From Methylacidimicrobium sp. B4 (GTDB taxonomy: Bacteria > Verrucomicrobiota > Verrucomicrobiia > Methylacidiphilales > Methylacidiphilaceae), in the NCBI RefSeq assembly GCF_017310545.1, contig NZ_CP066203.1, positions 1,488,001-1,552,000 on the forward strand: 64,000 nt of DNA. Direction: 5' to 3'. The position numbers and the translations under genes are program-made. The notes under the pieces were generated by a model. That model worked only from the letters and a program-made list of their open reading frames with translations, was not told the origin of the DNA and searched no databases. Below, one piece after another: positions 20,342-29,786 of this stretch (within the stretch, counting starts at the first letter, position 1; each line of letters begins with the position of its first letter).

Positions 20342-21060
20342 CGCGCTGCGGCCTCGGATCACGGCGGGGAGTAGAACGGCTCATCCTCGATGGCAGGGTG
20401 ACCGTCAACGGCCACGTCCAGGATCGCCTCGCGATCCAAGTCTCGACAGAGGATGCTGTCGCCCTCGATGGTCGACCGGTCCGTCCATCCTCCGCCCTGA
20501 CGGTGCTCCTTCATAAGCCGAGAGGTTTTCTCTGCACCTCCTTCGATCCCCGAGGACGCAAAACCGTCTATGACCTCCTGCCTCCCCGCTGGAGAAATCT
20601 CCGTTACATCGGTCGTCTCGATCGGGAGAGCGAAGGGCTTTTGCTCTTCACAAGCGACGGTCTCCTCATTGAGCGGTTGGCGCATCCGCGCCATAAGGTT
20701 CCCAAGCTTTATGAGGTGGAATGCGACCATCCTCTCGATAGCGCCAAGATCGCTACGCTCCTTCGCGGATGCCGTATTGAAGGCCGAACCGCCGCGATCG
20801 ACTCCTTCCAGATCCTTGGAGCGCGGCGTGTCCAGGTCGTGCTCCATCAAGGGATCAAGCGCCAAATCCGGCTCATGTTTCATTCCCTGGGATATTCAGT
20901 AACTCGGCTGGTGCGCGTAGCCTACGGCCCGCTCGTCCTCGGCTCGCTCCCCGTCGGCCAATACCGCCTCCTTTCCGGCGCAGAGGCGGAAGAGCTCCGT
21001 AGCGCCGCGGCTCCCGCTCCGCCGGCTGCCCGCAGAAGAGCGCGCGCTTGTCCTTTATGA
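20320..21060 (+). CDS. RsuA/RluB/RluE/RluF-family pseudouridine synthase
   Basis: Isomerises a uridine of rRNA. From a GTG at 20320 the 246-residue protein starts VRLNQYLARCGLGSRRGVER, an S4 RNA-binding domain ending in GRVTVNG. The catalytic domain follows, with LHKPRGFLCTSFDPRGRKTV and the active-site aspartate in YIGRLDRESEGLLLFTSDG, and later VVLHQGIKRQIRLMFHSLGY. The start overlaps tilS by 22 bp and the end overlaps argH by four, so the three genes are coupled. I cannot tell whether the target is 16S (RsuA) or 23S (RluB-like). Confidence 0.9.
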   Translation: MRLNQYLARCGLGSRRGVERLILDGRVTVNGHVQDRLAIQVSTEDAVALDGRPVRPSSALTVLLHKPRGFLCTSFDPRGRKTVYDLLPPRWRNLRYIGRLDRESEGLLLFTSDGLLIERLAHPRHKVPKLYEVECDHPLDSAKIATLLRGCRIEGRTAAIDSFQILGARRVQVVLHQGIKRQIRLMFHSLGYSVTRLVRVAYGPLVLGSLPVGQYRLLSGAEAEELRSAAAPAPPAARRRARACPL

Positions 21061-22448
21061 ATCCCTCGACCTCAGCCTGGGGGGGGCGCTTTCAAGAGGC
21101 GCCCGACGCCCTTCTCAAGCGCTTTTCCGAATCGGTGAGCTTCGATCGGCGCCTCTATCGGCAAGATATTCTTGGGAGCATCGCCCATGCGACCATGCTG
21201 TGCGAAGTCGGGCTGCTCAGTATCCAGGAGCGGGAGGAGATCGTGCACGGGCTGCGGGAGATCGAGGAGGAGATCGCGCGGGGAACCTTCCCTTGGTCGA
21301 CCGACTGGGAAGATCTCCACATGAATATCGAACGCGCCCTGAGTGCGCGCACTCCCGCCGGAGCAAAGCTGCACACGGGCCGGAGTCGGAACGATCAGGT
21401 CGTCACGGGCTTGCGGCTCTGGCTCAGGGAAGAGATTGATGCGGACCGCAAGGCGATCCGCGCCGTCCAGCAGGTTCTCATCGATTGGGCGGAGAGAGAT
21501 TCCGACGTCCTTATCCCGGGGTACACCCACCTGCAGCGTGCGCAGCCCGTTCTCCTCGCTCACCATCTGCTCGCCTACGTCGAGATGCTCTCCCGCGACT
21601 CGGAGCGCCTGACCGACGCCCGGCGAAGGGTGGACGTTCTTCCCCTCGGGAGCGGCGCCCTCGCCGGGAGCACTCTTCCTCTCCATCGCCAACGGGTGGC
21701 GGAGCTGCTCCACTTTTCTCAAGTCGCTCGCAACTCCATGGACGCGGTGAGCGATCGCGATTTTGTCGTCGAGTACCTCGCTGCTCTCGCCCTGCTGGGA
21801 ACCCATCTTTCTCGGCTCGCGGAAGACTTGATCCTCTGGTCGACCAGCGAGTTCGGATTCGTGTCGCTTCCGGAAGCGTTTACCACCGGGTCGAGCTTGA
21901 TGCCCCAAAAACGGAATCCGGACTCGCTGGAGCTGGTCCGCGGGAAGGCCGCCCGGCTCTCCGGCAACCTTATCTCTCTACTCGTTCTGCTCAAGGGACT
22001 TCCACTCAGCTACAATCGCGACCTCCAAGAGGACAAGGAGCCCCTTTTCGATAGCGCCGACACCATTTTGGGCTGTCTGCAGATCCTGGCGGCATTGATT
22101 CCCGGGATTGTCGTGCATCGAGACCGGTGTGAGCAGGCTGCTTCCGATCCCGCACTGCTTGCCACCGACCTGGTCGATTGGCTCGTCAACCACGGGATCG
22201 CTTTTCGCGAGGCCCACCATGCGGTCGGCCGCTTGGTTGTGCGCGCCGAAGCCCAAAGGGTTAGCCTCTCCGAGCTCTCGTCCGAGGAAGTCGCCCCTCT
22301 CCACCCCGATCTTCCCGGAGAATGGTCCCGGCTTTGGAATCCACGAGAGGCGATTACCCGGAGGCAGACCGAGGGCTCATCCCGCCCGAGCTTCGTTCAG
22401 GCCGAAATCGAGAGATGGCGACGGCAATGGAGCGGAGAGCCCTCGTAG
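21057..22448 (+). CDS. argH: Argininosuccinate lyase
   Basis: Cleaves argininosuccinate to arginine and fumarate. The 463-residue protein has the family motifs WGGRFQEAPDALLKRFSESV, HTGRSRNDQVVTGLRLWLRE, the YTHLQRAQPVLLAHHLLAY segment with the catalytic His, and the fumarase/lyase signature GSSLMPQKRNPDSLEL near residues 278-293. The ATG at 21057 overlaps the stop of the pseudouridine synthase gene (ATGA); the frame also has a TTG nine bases earlier. The 32 bp to the convergent ccsA contain only a GC-rich inverted sequence. Confidence 0.96.
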   Translation: MNPSTSAWGGRFQEAPDALLKRFSESVSFDRRLYRQDILGSIAHATMLCEVGLLSIQEREEIVHGLREIEEEIARGTFPWSTDWEDLHMNIERALSARTPAGAKLHTGRSRNDQVVTGLRLWLREEIDADRKAIRAVQQVLIDWAERDSDVLIPGYTHLQRAQPVLLAHHLLAYVEMLSRDSERLTDARRRVDVLPLGSGALAGSTLPLHRQRVAELLHFSQVARNSMDAVSDRDFVVEYLAALALLGTHLSRLAEDLILWSTSEFGFVSLPEAFTTGSSLMPQKRNPDSLELVRGKAARLSGNLISLLVLLKGLPLSYNRDLQEDKEPLFDSADTILGCLQILAALIPGIVVHRDRCEQAASDPALLATDLVDWLVNHGIAFREAHHAVGRLVVRAEAQRVSLSELSSEEVAPLHPDLPGEWSRLWNPREAITRRQTEGSSRPSFVQAEIERWRRQWSGEPS

Positions 22449-22480
22449 CCGCCGGCCGGCTCCGATGAGGGAAGGCGGGA

Positions 22481-24196
22481 TCAGGAGCGGCCGATGCCCG
22501 AAGCCGAGAGAGGAAGAGCCGGACCTCTCTCCCCGGCTCGGCGCTTCCGCCAAACCCAGCCACACCAGCAGACGAAGAGTAGCTCCGCGAGTGCGAAGGC
22601 TGCTACGGGACCGATCGCTCCGCTGCCAAAGCCATAGCTGTGCAATCCCTTGCCCAGCACAAAGTTCACTCCATACCAAGCCATGAGGACGCTCAAAAAG
22701 CAGACCACCGCGCCGACGGCGAGGCCCAGCTCACCCCACCAGCCGGCGAGCCGGCCATGAAGCAGAGCCAAATAGCAGAGAAGGGCCACCAGAGCCCAGG
22801 TTTCCTTCGGATCCCAATCCCAAAATCGTCCCCAGGAGTAATTGGCCCAGACCGCCCCGAGCACGACCCCGGATGCGAGGAAGAAGACGCCGATCTGCAG
22901 GCAACGGTAGATGTATTGCGTAAGAATCCGCTCACCTCCATCCGCGCCGGCACCTCGCCGCAACCATCTCCACAGATAGAGGTCGCCCAACCCGAGAGCC
23001 AAGCCGAAGGCGGCGTAGCTCAACGTCACGCTCAGAACATGCACGGTCAGCCAAAAGTTGTTCCGGAGGACCGGTACCAGGGGCTGGAGAGAGGGATCGA
23101 AAATCAAGGGTTGAGTCTGGACGAAGAGGAGACAGAGGACCGCAATCGGCATTGCCGCCAGCAGGAGATATCGAGAGCGGTAGACCGCTTCGAGCAGGAG
23201 CGCAAAGAGGACGACCCCGAAGGCGACCCAGATCACCGACTCGTACATGTTCGTCACCGGAGGCCGCCCGGCCAATACGACCCGGCAGTAGAAGCCGTAG
23301 ACTTGGAAGAGAAAGCCGGTCAAGGCCAAGCCCCATCCGATGCCGTAGCCGAGCCGACGACCCCATGCGCTGGTCAGGGCGAGGCAGATCGCCGACGCCG
23401 CATAACAGATCCACGCCCACCGCCAGGGCTCAAGCTCGTGGTAGGCTTCCTCGAAACGTAGCTTCGAGGCGTCCGGATAGCGGGAGGGATCGAGGCTCCT
23501 GATCTCCTCGCCAAGACGGGATGCGGCGGCGCCGGCCTCCGCGCTCTTGCCCGCAAGGAAGGCCGCCCGCATCGCTTCCCAAGCCGCGTCGAGCTTTGCC
23601 GTCACCTCGGCGGGATAGACCGCTCTCGCTTCCGGGAGGGAAAGCCAACCCCCCTCTCCCCCCGGCGGCTCCGGAATGATCCGCAAAGCGTGACCGGAAA
23701 CGATGCGGGAGAAAAGGTCCATGCGTTCCGTCAGGCCGCGCACCGCCCGCTCCAGCTGCGCCTTGGACGAGTCCTCCTCCGCCGCCATTCCCCGGGCGCC
23801 GAGGCGGAGAACAAGTGCCCGCAATCCTTGGTTGCGTTGCAATTCCTCGTAGGAGTAGCGCGTGCGAGAGGGCGGAAGACCGAGGGCATCGCGCAGGATC
23901 GGCTCGCCGACCAGCAGGATGGGCTCCTTTTCCCATCCCTCGGGAGAGAGCCAGAGCGAGAGCAGCAAGGGGAGCGCACCCATCTTTCCCCCCCGGTCTG
24001 GTAGAACGACGCTCTGCTTGCCGGAGAGCAGCAGACAGCTTTCGCCGGCAAAGCTCGTCAGGGGCTTCTTCCTTCCATGATCCTGCACGGCGATCTCCGC
24101 AAAACCCCGCTCCCAGGTGGCTTGGGCTTCCCCAAGGGTAGGAAATGCGACCCATAGCGAGAAAAAACAGGCCCAAGGAAGGAAAAGAGCGCGCAT
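22481..24196 (-). CDS. ccsA: CcsA/ResC-type cytochrome c biogenesis protein with long N-terminal periplasmic region
   Basis: System II haem handling and ligation protein, 571 residues. A signal-like start ([20 protein letters not shown]) and about 240 exported residues precede eight or so membrane helices. The haem-binding tryptophan-rich motif [19 protein letters not shown] lies near residue 460, with histidines in [15 protein letters not shown] and [12 protein letters not shown]. The N-terminal region resembles the extra domain of CcsA proteins in Bacteroidetes and Planctomycetes. Its usual partner ResB/Ccs1 is not next to it. It fits the need of the cytochrome c encoded at 7298. Confidence 0.9.
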   Translation of the reverse strand: MRALFLPWACFFSLWVAFPTLGEAQATWERGFAEIAVQDHGRKKPLTSFAGESCLLLSGKQSVVLPDRGGKMGALPLLLSLWLSPEGWEKEPILLVGEPILRDALGLPPSRTRYSYEELQRNQGLRALVLRLGARGMAAEEDSSKAQLERAVRGLTERMDLFSRIVSGHALRIIPEPPGGEGGWLSLPEARAVYPAEVTAKLDAAWEAMRAAFLAGKSAEAGAAASRLGEEIRSLDPSRYPDASKLRFEEAYHELEPWRWAWICYAASAICLALTSAWGRRLGYGIGWGLALTGFLFQVYGFYCRVVLAGRPPVTNMYESVIWVAFGVVLFALLLEAVYRSRYLLLAAMPIAVLCLLFVQTQPLIFDPSLQPLVPVLRNNFWLTVHVLSVTLSYAAFGLALGLGDLYLWRWLRRGAGADGGERILTQYIYRCLQIGVFFLASGVVLGAVWANYSWGRFWDWDPKETWALVALLCYLALLHGRLAGWWGELGLAVGAVVCFLSVLMAWYGVNFVLGKGLHSYGFGSGAIGPVAAFALAELLFVCWCGWVWRKRRAGERGPALPLSASGIGRS

Positions 24197-24200
24197 CGAT

Positions 24201-24229
24201 TTGCCCCGAGAATAATCTTCCGCTATATA
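24201..24229 (+). promoter_or_regulatory. Promoter candidate for ribBA
   Basis: TTGCCC at 24201-24206 and TATATA at 24224-24229 are spaced 17 bases apart in an AT-richer patch between the divergent ccsA and ribBA genes. A transcript would start near 24236 and carry a leader of about 140 bases. I see no FMN riboswitch motif in that leader. Confidence 0.4.
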
Positions 24230-24237
24230 GTACGCAA

Positions 24238-24254
24238 TCTCTCAAAAAGAGAGA
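24238..24254 (+). other. Small hairpin in the ribBA leader
   Basis: TCTCTC at 24238-24243, a loop of five A, and GAGAGA at 24249-24254 form a perfect six-base stem at the expected 5' end of the ribBA transcript. It may stabilise the mRNA. No known riboswitch fold is recognisable around it. Confidence 0.3.
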
Positions 24255-24378
24255 GGCTTCTTGCCATGGGCTCTGCTTCCGCCGTCCGCTTCAGGTCTTC
24301 CGGTCTTCGTCTCCTGCGACCGGCCTCCCGGTTGCGCGCTCCCGGATCGCGGGCGGAGCGCAGGATCTCCCTTCTCCC

Positions 24379-25638
24379 ATGACCCATTCCTCCTTTTCCT
24401 CGATCGAAGAAGCGTTTGAGGATCTCCGCCGGGGCAAGCTCGTGATCGTCGTCGACAACGAGGATCGGGAGAACGAGGGAGACTTCATCGCGTCGGCGGA
24501 GCTGTGCACGCCGGAGACGATCAACTTCATGGCGCAACACGGCCGGGGGCTGATTTGCGTTCCCATCACTCCGGAGCGAGCGGACGATCTCAAGCTTCCT
24601 TGGATGGTCTCCCCACAGCAGAATACGGCCCTCCAGGGAACCCCCTTTACGGTTTCGGTCGATTATACGATCGGTACCAGCACCGGGATTTCGGCGGCGG
24701 ACCGTGCCAAGACGGTTCGGGCCCTGGCGGATTTCCATGCCGCGCCGGCCCATTTTTGCCGCCCGGGCCATATCTTTCCTCTCCGTGCGGCCGAGGGAGG
24801 AGTGCTTCGGCGCGCCGGCCACACCGAGGCGGCGGTCGATCTTATGCGCTTGGCCGGACTCTTCCCGGCGGGAGTGCTGGTGGAAATTTTGAACTCCGAC
24901 GGGACGATGGCGCGAGTGCCGGATCTCCAGCGCGTGGCTTCCGAGTTTCATCTCAAGATCGTGACGATCAAAGATTTGATCGCTTATCGGCTGCGAACCG
25001 AGTCCCTGGTGGAGAAGGTTGTCACCGTCTCTCTGCCGACCGTCTTCGGCGAGTTTGCTCTGACCGCCTTTCGCGACGTCCTGACCGGGGATGAGCAGTT
25101 GGCGCTCACGAAGGGAAGCTGGTCTCCGGAGGAGCCCGTGCTGACTCGCGTCCACTCTCAGTGTCTTACGGGAGATGTCTTTCACTCGTTGCGCTGCGAT
25201 TGCGGAGAACAGCTCGCCCTCGCCTTGTCGCGGATTGAGCGGCAGGGCAAGGGTATCCTTCTCTATCTGCGCCAAGAAGGCAGGGGCATCGGTCTGCTGA
25301 ACAAGCTGAAGAGCTACAAGCTGCAGGAGGCAGGGCTCGATACGGTGGAAGCGAATGCAGCCCTGGCTTTCGCCCCGGACAACCGGGATTACGGGATCGG
25401 CTGCCAGATTCTCCGCGCGTTGGGGGTTCATCGCCTGCTCCTCTTGACGAACAATCCCGTGAAGCGGATCGGGATCGAAGGCTATGGCCTGGAAATTGTG
25501 GAGCGCATCCCTCTCCATGGGGAGCCGAATCATTACAACTGGCGCTACCTGCAAGCGAAAGTGGACAAGCTCGGCCATCTCATCCCCGCCGAGCTTTTCG
25601 AAGCCGCATCCCCTGAGGCGAAGCCCGGCGATGGTTGA
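24379..25638 (+). CDS. ribBA: Bifunctional 3,4-dihydroxy-2-butanone-4-phosphate synthase / GTP cyclohydrolase II
   Basis: Supplies both precursors of riboflavin. The N-terminal DHBP synthase half has [40 protein letters not shown] and [19 protein letters not shown]. The C-terminal GTP cyclohydrolase II half has the zinc site in [20 protein letters not shown], the [19 protein letters not shown] motif and the end [20 protein letters not shown]. The ATG at 24379 ([13 protein letters not shown]) gives 419 residues, a normal size. All zinc cysteines of the second half are present. Other rib genes are absent from the window. Confidence 0.96.
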   Translation: MTHSSFSSIEEAFEDLRRGKLVIVVDNEDRENEGDFIASAELCTPETINFMAQHGRGLICVPITPERADDLKLPWMVSPQQNTALQGTPFTVSVDYTIGTSTGISAADRAKTVRALADFHAAPAHFCRPGHIFPLRAAEGGVLRRAGHTEAAVDLMRLAGLFPAGVLVEILNSDGTMARVPDLQRVASEFHLKIVTIKDLIAYRLRTESLVEKVVTVSLPTVFGEFALTAFRDVLTGDEQLALTKGSWSPEEPVLTRVHSQCLTGDVFHSLRCDCGEQLALALSRIERQGKGILLYLRQEGRGIGLLNKLKSYKLQEAGLDTVEANAALAFAPDNRDYGIGCQILRALGVHRLLLLTNNPVKRIGIEGYGLEIVERIPLHGEPNHYNWRYLQAKVDKLGHLIPAELFEAASPEAKPGDG

Positions 25639-26398
25639 CTCTTTCTCTACGGCCCTTCGCCGGCGGCGGCGGAGCCGTGGAGGCCGCCGGCTGAGCTTGG
25701 CACTTCTGCCGGCGCTCCTATTATGGATGGGCGGGCCTCTGCGGCTATCGGCGCGCGATTGCGCACAGCAGGAGTGGATCGTGATCAGCGGCGGTCCCGC
25801 ACTTCGATTTTTCGAGCACGGCAAAGCCGATTCTCATGACAAGTACTGGGGCAACTTCATCCGCGCCGCTGTCGCCCGACTCGAGCAACTGGAGCTACAA
25901 GCGGACGGGAAGCCTGGCATCACGCTTACGTGGCTCGTCTATCGACCCGCCTATGCCTCTCGCGGTCGGGAGGAGAAGCTCGACATCCTTTCTGATATCG
26001 TTAGCCAGGCAAATGCGCTGAAGATCCCTCTGCTCTGGTTCGATACCACCGAACAGCTGATCAACTATCTCAACGCGGGACATGATCGGAAGGTCATGCC
26101 CATCGGCGGCTTCGATTACTTCGGGCATTCGAATCGAGCCTGCCTGATGTTCGACTATAGCACCTACTTTGACAACATGTCGAAGGAGTGCCTCCATGAA
26201 AAGGATTTGCGTCAGATCGAACGGAAGGCGTTTCTCCGGCGGGCCGTAGTCAAGAGCTGGGGCTGCCATTCCGGGGAGGATTTCGCGCAATGGTGGAAGC
26301 GCCGGCTCGGGGTTCCCATGGTCGGCGCTGTCGGACGAACGGACTATGCCACCGCCAGCCTCCCCTATCTCTCCAAGGGGGCGAAGTGGACGCAATAG
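25631..26398 (+). CDS. Exported protein of unknown function with WGCHSGE motif
   Basis: I do not recognise a family. The 255-residue product starts with a very basic stretch and a hydrophobic segment ([17 protein letters not shown]), a signal peptide that may be Tat-like but without a clean twin-arginine motif. The mature part contains [80 protein letters not shown] and [18 protein letters not shown]. The spaced His-Ser and Cys-His residues give it the look of an enzyme (a caspase-like fold is conceivable but unproven). The ATG at 25631 overlaps the ribBA stop by eight bases. The following gene overlaps it by 13. Confidence 0.6.
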   Translation: MVDSFSTALRRRRRSRGGRRLSLALLPALLLWMGGPLRLSARDCAQQEWIVISGGPALRFFEHGKADSHDKYWGNFIRAAVARLEQLELQADGKPGITLTWLVYRPAYASRGREEKLDILSDIVSQANALKIPLLWFDTTEQLINYLNAGHDRKVMPIGGFDYFGHSNRACLMFDYSTYFDNMSKECLHEKDLRQIERKAFLRRAVVKSWGCHSGEDFAQWWKRRLGVPMVGAVGRTDYATASLPYLSKGAKWTQ

Positions 26399-27030
26399 CC
26401 GGCAGGTCTTGCAAGCTTTCCGCGGCGGCGAGCTTGGCCTGCTGCCTCTGTGTCCTTGTCTCCGTCCATGGCGAGGAGCTGGCCTCGCCAGAGGGCTCGT
26501 CGCTTCCCGCAGCGAGTCCCAACGGGGCTCCGTCTGTGGCGGCTGCGGAGCCGCCTGTTGCCCCCGCTCAGCCTGCTTTGGCGCCCCCGCAGCAAGCCCC
26601 GGAGCCATTCATTCCCCCGCCAGGCATCCAGGTCGAGGAGTTTATCGGACACCGGTCATTCGACAAGGATGGGAGCGGGTGGGGTTGGGTGAGGCGGGCC
26701 AATGAGCCCTGGTCTGCGGCCAAGTGGGTCGTGTTGGAGGAGACTCCTGGAGGCGTAGTGGCTCCCTGGCGGCTACTCAATAAAAAGCGGACGGCCGACA
26801 ACGATGTCGAGTATCGTCTCCGTGGCTATCTTGCTCCCTTTACCGCCTATGATCCTCATACCGACGAGTTTCTCGCGGTCTTCGTTCCCGAACGGGTAGA
26901 ACCGATCGGTCCAGCCGCAGCACCTCCGGAGCACCCTGGCGCTCCCTCCCATCGAGTGCGGGTCCCGGACTCTACCTCCCCGGTAAACGTGGAGGATCCG
27001 AACATTCAGGCTCCCCCGGCCTTGCGGTGA
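26386..27030 (+). CDS. Exported Pro/Ala-rich protein of unknown function
   Basis: A GTG at 26386 gives 214 residues: a signal peptide (KLSAAASLACCLCVLVSVHG), a low-complexity Pro/Ala region of about 55 residues, then a compact part of about 90 residues starting VEEFIGHRSFDKDGSGWGWV and including PGGVVAPWRLLNKKRTADND and YDPHTDEFLAVFVPERVE. A second Pro-rich tail ends it. No family is recognised. It overlaps the preceding exported-protein gene, so the two probably act in the same compartment. Confidence in the reading frame is moderate because of the low complexity. Confidence 0.55.
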   Translation: MDAIAGRSCKLSAAASLACCLCVLVSVHGEELASPEGSSLPAASPNGAPSVAAAEPPVAPAQPALAPPQQAPEPFIPPPGIQVEEFIGHRSFDKDGSGWGWVRRANEPWSAAKWVVLEETPGGVVAPWRLLNKKRTADNDVEYRLRGYLAPFTAYDPHTDEFLAVFVPERVEPIGPAAAPPEHPGAPSHRVRVPDSTSPVNVEDPNIQAPPALR

Positions 27031-27043
27031 TCCCCCGGCCGGC

Positions 27044-27622
27044 TCACCGGCTCCTCCCCTCTCCCGGCTCCTCTTTCTGGCTCCAGCTTCCATCCGGCTT
27101 CTGGACGAGTTCTCCGGGGAAAGCATCGTCTCTCCACCGCTTCCCGTAGAGTATCTCCACCCCAGAAAGGCTTTCTCCAATCTTTTTCGCCTCGTGTGCG
27201 TAGAGGAGATAGCGAGATCGATTCTCCGCCTCGACGATCCGATGGACATAGGAACGATAGCCCGCATCCTTCGGTTCGGTGACGATTTGGAGGTAGCCGT
27301 TTCTCGTCTCTCCGATGACGCGGGCATTCTTTAACGCTTGCACCTCGCCCATGCGCATCCGCCTTCGCTGCTGCAGGTCACCGACGGACGTCGCCGTTCC
27401 GGATTGCAGCGGCGGGCTCCGGATCTCCGTATCGAGGTCGACATCGAAGAGGAGGGGCTCGGGGGATTGAAGACGGAGCGGGGCGCAGGCTCCCAATCCG
27501 GAAAAAAGGGAAAGTGCGGAGAGCAGGTGGCAAAGCCGCGCCGGGCGGGTCTGCGTGCGACGCGGCCGAACAGGTCCTACCTTGCTTCGCGAAGGAGAAA
27601 TCGATGTCGTAGTCGGCTCCAC
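27044..27622 (-). CDS. DUF1318 (YdbL-like) lipoprotein
   Basis: A likely outer-membrane or periplasmic lipoprotein with the lipobox LGAC inside LLSALSLFSGLGACAPLRLQ. The second half has the DUF1318-like pattern MRMGEVQALKNARVIGETRN followed by GYLQIV, then SYVHRIVEAENRSRYLLYAH. YdbL-type proteins are small envelope proteins of unsettled role, often beside YdbH/YnbE; neither is seen here. The only usable start is a GTG at 27622 (192 residues), which lies 46 bp inside the upstream NUDIX gene. The true start may differ. The first 30 residues before the signal are unusually basic. Confidence 0.6.
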   Translation of the reverse strand: MEPTTTSISPSRSKVGPVRPRRTQTRPARLCHLLSALSLFSGLGACAPLRLQSPEPLLFDVDLDTEIRSPPLQSGTATSVGDLQQRRRMRMGEVQALKNARVIGETRNGYLQIVTEPKDAGYRSYVHRIVEAENRSRYLLYAHEAKKIGESLSGVEILYGKRWRDDAFPGELVQKPDGSWSQKEEPGEGRSR

Positions 27623-28104
27623 AGGTGGACGAATGCCGGAGAGAAACGTCCCGGAGCCGCCTGCAGCTCCTCTTCGAGCGCCGTGATCGCGAGGAAGCGG
27701 CCCTCGGAGATCTCTTCCGGATCCAGGACGAAGGGCCCATCGCATTGTCCCTGGTAGACCCAGATGAACTCGTTTCCGGTCTCCTGCCCGGCGGCGAGCT
27801 TGCCGACCGGCCGAAGGGGAATCGGCTCGGCAAGGCCGAGCTCCTCGGTCAGCTCTCTCCAGGCGGCCTTTTCGTACGCTTCTCCCGCGTGGAGGTGCCC
27901 GCTGCAGGAGGAATCCCAAAGCCCGGGGTTGAGATCCTTCGAATGAGAACGCTTTTGCAAAAAAAGCTCTCCATGCGTGTTGAACAGGAGGGTGTGAACG
28001 GCGCGGTGGCGTAGGCCGAGACGGTGCACCAAGGAGCGCGGCTGCTGATCCACGACGCGATCGTTGAGATCCACGACGTCGAAGATCTCGGGAAGATCAT
28101 TCAT
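27577..28104 (-). CDS. NUDIX hydrolase, isopentenyl-diphosphate isomerase-like
   Basis: The NUDIX box is complete: GHLHAGEAYEKAAWRELTEE followed by LGL, matching Gx5Ex7REUxEExGU. The N-terminal part, PEIFDVVDLNDRVVDQQPRS and HRAVHTLLFNTHGELFLQKR, is like the type-1 IPP isomerase/YfcD group. YfcD-type members are not shown to be isomerases, so I call it only IDI-like. From the ATG at 28104 it has 175 residues and an AGGAGA site ahead. The ATG at 28137 with GGGAGGGA is nearly as good. It is the upstream gene of the DUF1318 lipoprotein. Confidence 0.82.
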   Translation of the reverse strand: MNDLPEIFDVVDLNDRVVDQQPRSLVHRLGLRHRAVHTLLFNTHGELFLQKRSHSKDLNPGLWDSSCSGHLHAGEAYEKAAWRELTEELGLAEPIPLRPVGKLAAGQETGNEFIWVYQGQCDGPFVLDPEEISEGRFLAITALEEELQAAPGRFSPAFVHLWSRLRHRFLLREAR

Positions 28105-28238
28105 GCGATTCCATTTCTCCTGTCGCTTCCCTGCCATGCTCTCCCTCCCGCCGCAAGGCAAGAGCCGCGCCGGGTCATCTCATGGAGCCATTTTGGTTGG
28201 TTACCTCCGCTTGCCAGAAGATGGGAGGAGTCGCTCGC

Positions 28239-29786
28239 TCATCTCTCCCCAGGGAGGCCATTTCTTTCGGTCGGACCTCCCCGCCGCCTCCGCTCTTCGA
28301 GGCGCCGCAAGGCGCCTTGCAGGCGCGTCAAGGAGGAAGAGGGAGGAGGAGTGGGTTTTTCGGGAGGCTCAGAGGGGGACCAGACCGGCTTGACCTCGAT
28401 CGGGTCGGATGCATGGACGGGAGGCTCCGTAGCAGAAGCGACTTCCACCACGATTGCCGGGGGCTCGAACGCCTCTTTCTGTCGCAACGGAGTAAAATTC
28501 CAGAGACGCGCGGCCGTACCGCAGATTACGGCGCCGAAGGCGGAGAGGAAAAGAGTGACGAGGGGAAGTGCTAAGCCGACGAAGAAAAAGGTGACGATGG
28601 AAACGACGACCGTACCGGCGAAGAGGACTCCAATGATCGGCACCGCGCCAAACGCAGGCAGCCGGACGAAAAGCCGCGCACCCCAAAGACAGAGGACAAA
28701 GGTCGCCGCCGCCGTGAGAAGCCAGGGCAGAGGACGGATGAACTCTCCGTCGACGATCTGCCGGGTGATTTGCATCTGGAGCTCCACCGGTGTCATCTTG
28801 CCAACCGGAGTAGAGAGCTTCGGGACGATCTCCCCATCCGTTACTCCGATCCAGACCTGTCGGCCGCGAAGCGGGGGAAGCTCATCGCCGCTCAACTGAC
28901 CATGGATCGCCTGATTGGCGTAGACCAAGTAGCTGTCGTAGTCGACGCGGGGGATGGTTTTGGGAGACAGGCGATAGCGTAGGGCGATCCGCCCGTCGGC
29001 ATCGATCGGGATCGTGCGGATTCGCTTCCCCCGTCGGTCGCGAAGAATGATGGCGTGGCCCAGACGGACGGTCGCCTGCCGCAAATCCGCTCCGAGGAAG
29101 ACGGCGGACGCCTGCAGGGGGAGGGAGGGGACGAGGGCATCCCTGACTCGGAATACCAGGGGTAGCGAGCGGACTTCCCCCGAACCGATCTCGAGGTTAG
29201 CCAATCCAACCGGGCAGTCTCTGGCGAATGTCGCTCCTGGCCAGATGACGGATCGATACTCCGTCAGCCGCTCGAGCCCCGGCGAGCCGGGCAGTCGGGC
29301 CGCGTCGGGTGGGAGTGGGTCCCCCTGGCGGTCGCCCAGCAGGGCATCTGCCGCGAAACAGACGCGATCCATGCGTCGGACCAGAGAGGCGAACGTCTGG
29401 TCGAAGGAACTCATCTTCGGCCCGTTCTCGCTGAGGAGGACCTCGAAGACGACGCTCTGGGGCAGCTGCGCAAGCAGCCCGCGAAGGCAGAGGGCGTATT
29501 CGAGCCGGGGCCAGGGCCAGGGCCGGTCCGCCGGAATGTGGTCGATGGCAATGAGAGCGAAATGGACGCTCTTGGACTCGGAAGGAATGAGATCTTCCCA
29601 GCGGGCAATTCTTTCCTCCCAGTCTGACAAGAATCCTTCATAGGCAAAGATCGCCAGAAGAATCGACCAGAGCGAAGCCAGCAGCACGGCGATCCGAAGC
29701 CGCTTTTTCTCGTTCTGTCGCGACTGGGCCGCGGCAGGCGAGGGAGCTCCCTCGTCAGCGGACGTCCGAAACCCTTGGTCGTTCAC
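28239..29786 (-). CDS. CHASE2-domain membrane sensor without a recognisable output domain
   Basis: The 515-residue protein has an N-terminal membrane anchor (LRIAVLLASLWSILLAIFAY) and a large extracytoplasmic CHASE2-type domain (SVHFALIAIDHIPADRPWPW, VVFEVLLSENGPKMSSFDQT, YDSYLVYANQAIHGQL, RGRQVWIGVTDGEIVPKL). At least three membrane helices follow (LPWLLTAAATFVLCLWGARL, GAVPIIGVLFAGTVVVSIVT). In typical CHASE2 proteins a kinase, cyclase or GGDEF domain follows. Here only about 90 Pro/Glu/Arg-rich residues remain. The GTG at 29786 has CGGAGCAAG ahead and overlaps the J-domain gene by 32 bp. A structural or adaptor role is as likely as sensing. Confidence 0.75.
   Translation of the reverse strand: MNDQGFRTSADEGAPSPAAAQSRQNEKKRLRIAVLLASLWSILLAIFAYEGFLSDWEERIARWEDLIPSESKSVHFALIAIDHIPADRPWPWPRLEYALCLRGLLAQLPQSVVFEVLLSENGPKMSSFDQTFASLVRRMDRVCFAADALLGDRQGDPLPPDAARLPGSPGLERLTEYRSVIWPGATFARDCPVGLANLEIGSGEVRSLPLVFRVRDALVPSLPLQASAVFLGADLRQATVRLGHAIILRDRRGKRIRTIPIDADGRIALRYRLSPKTIPRVDYDSYLVYANQAIHGQLSGDELPPLRGRQVWIGVTDGEIVPKLSTPVGKMTPVELQMQITRQIVDGEFIRPLPWLLTAAATFVLCLWGARLFVRLPAFGAVPIIGVLFAGTVVVSIVTFFFVGLALPLVTLFLSAFGAVICGTAARLWNFTPLRQKEAFEPPAIVVEVASATEPPVHASDPIEVKPVWSPSEPPEKPTPPPSSSLTRLQGALRRLEERRRRGGPTERNGLPGER

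Noticed and set aside
24230-24378. FMN riboswitch ahead of ribBA
   Set aside because: The conserved FMN-element motifs are not found in the leader; only a six-base-pair hairpin is seen.
27623-27919. N-terminal extension of the DUF1318 lipoprotein frame
   Set aside because: It is antiparallel-free shadow of the NUDIX gene on the same strand and places the signal peptide 120 residues inside the protein.
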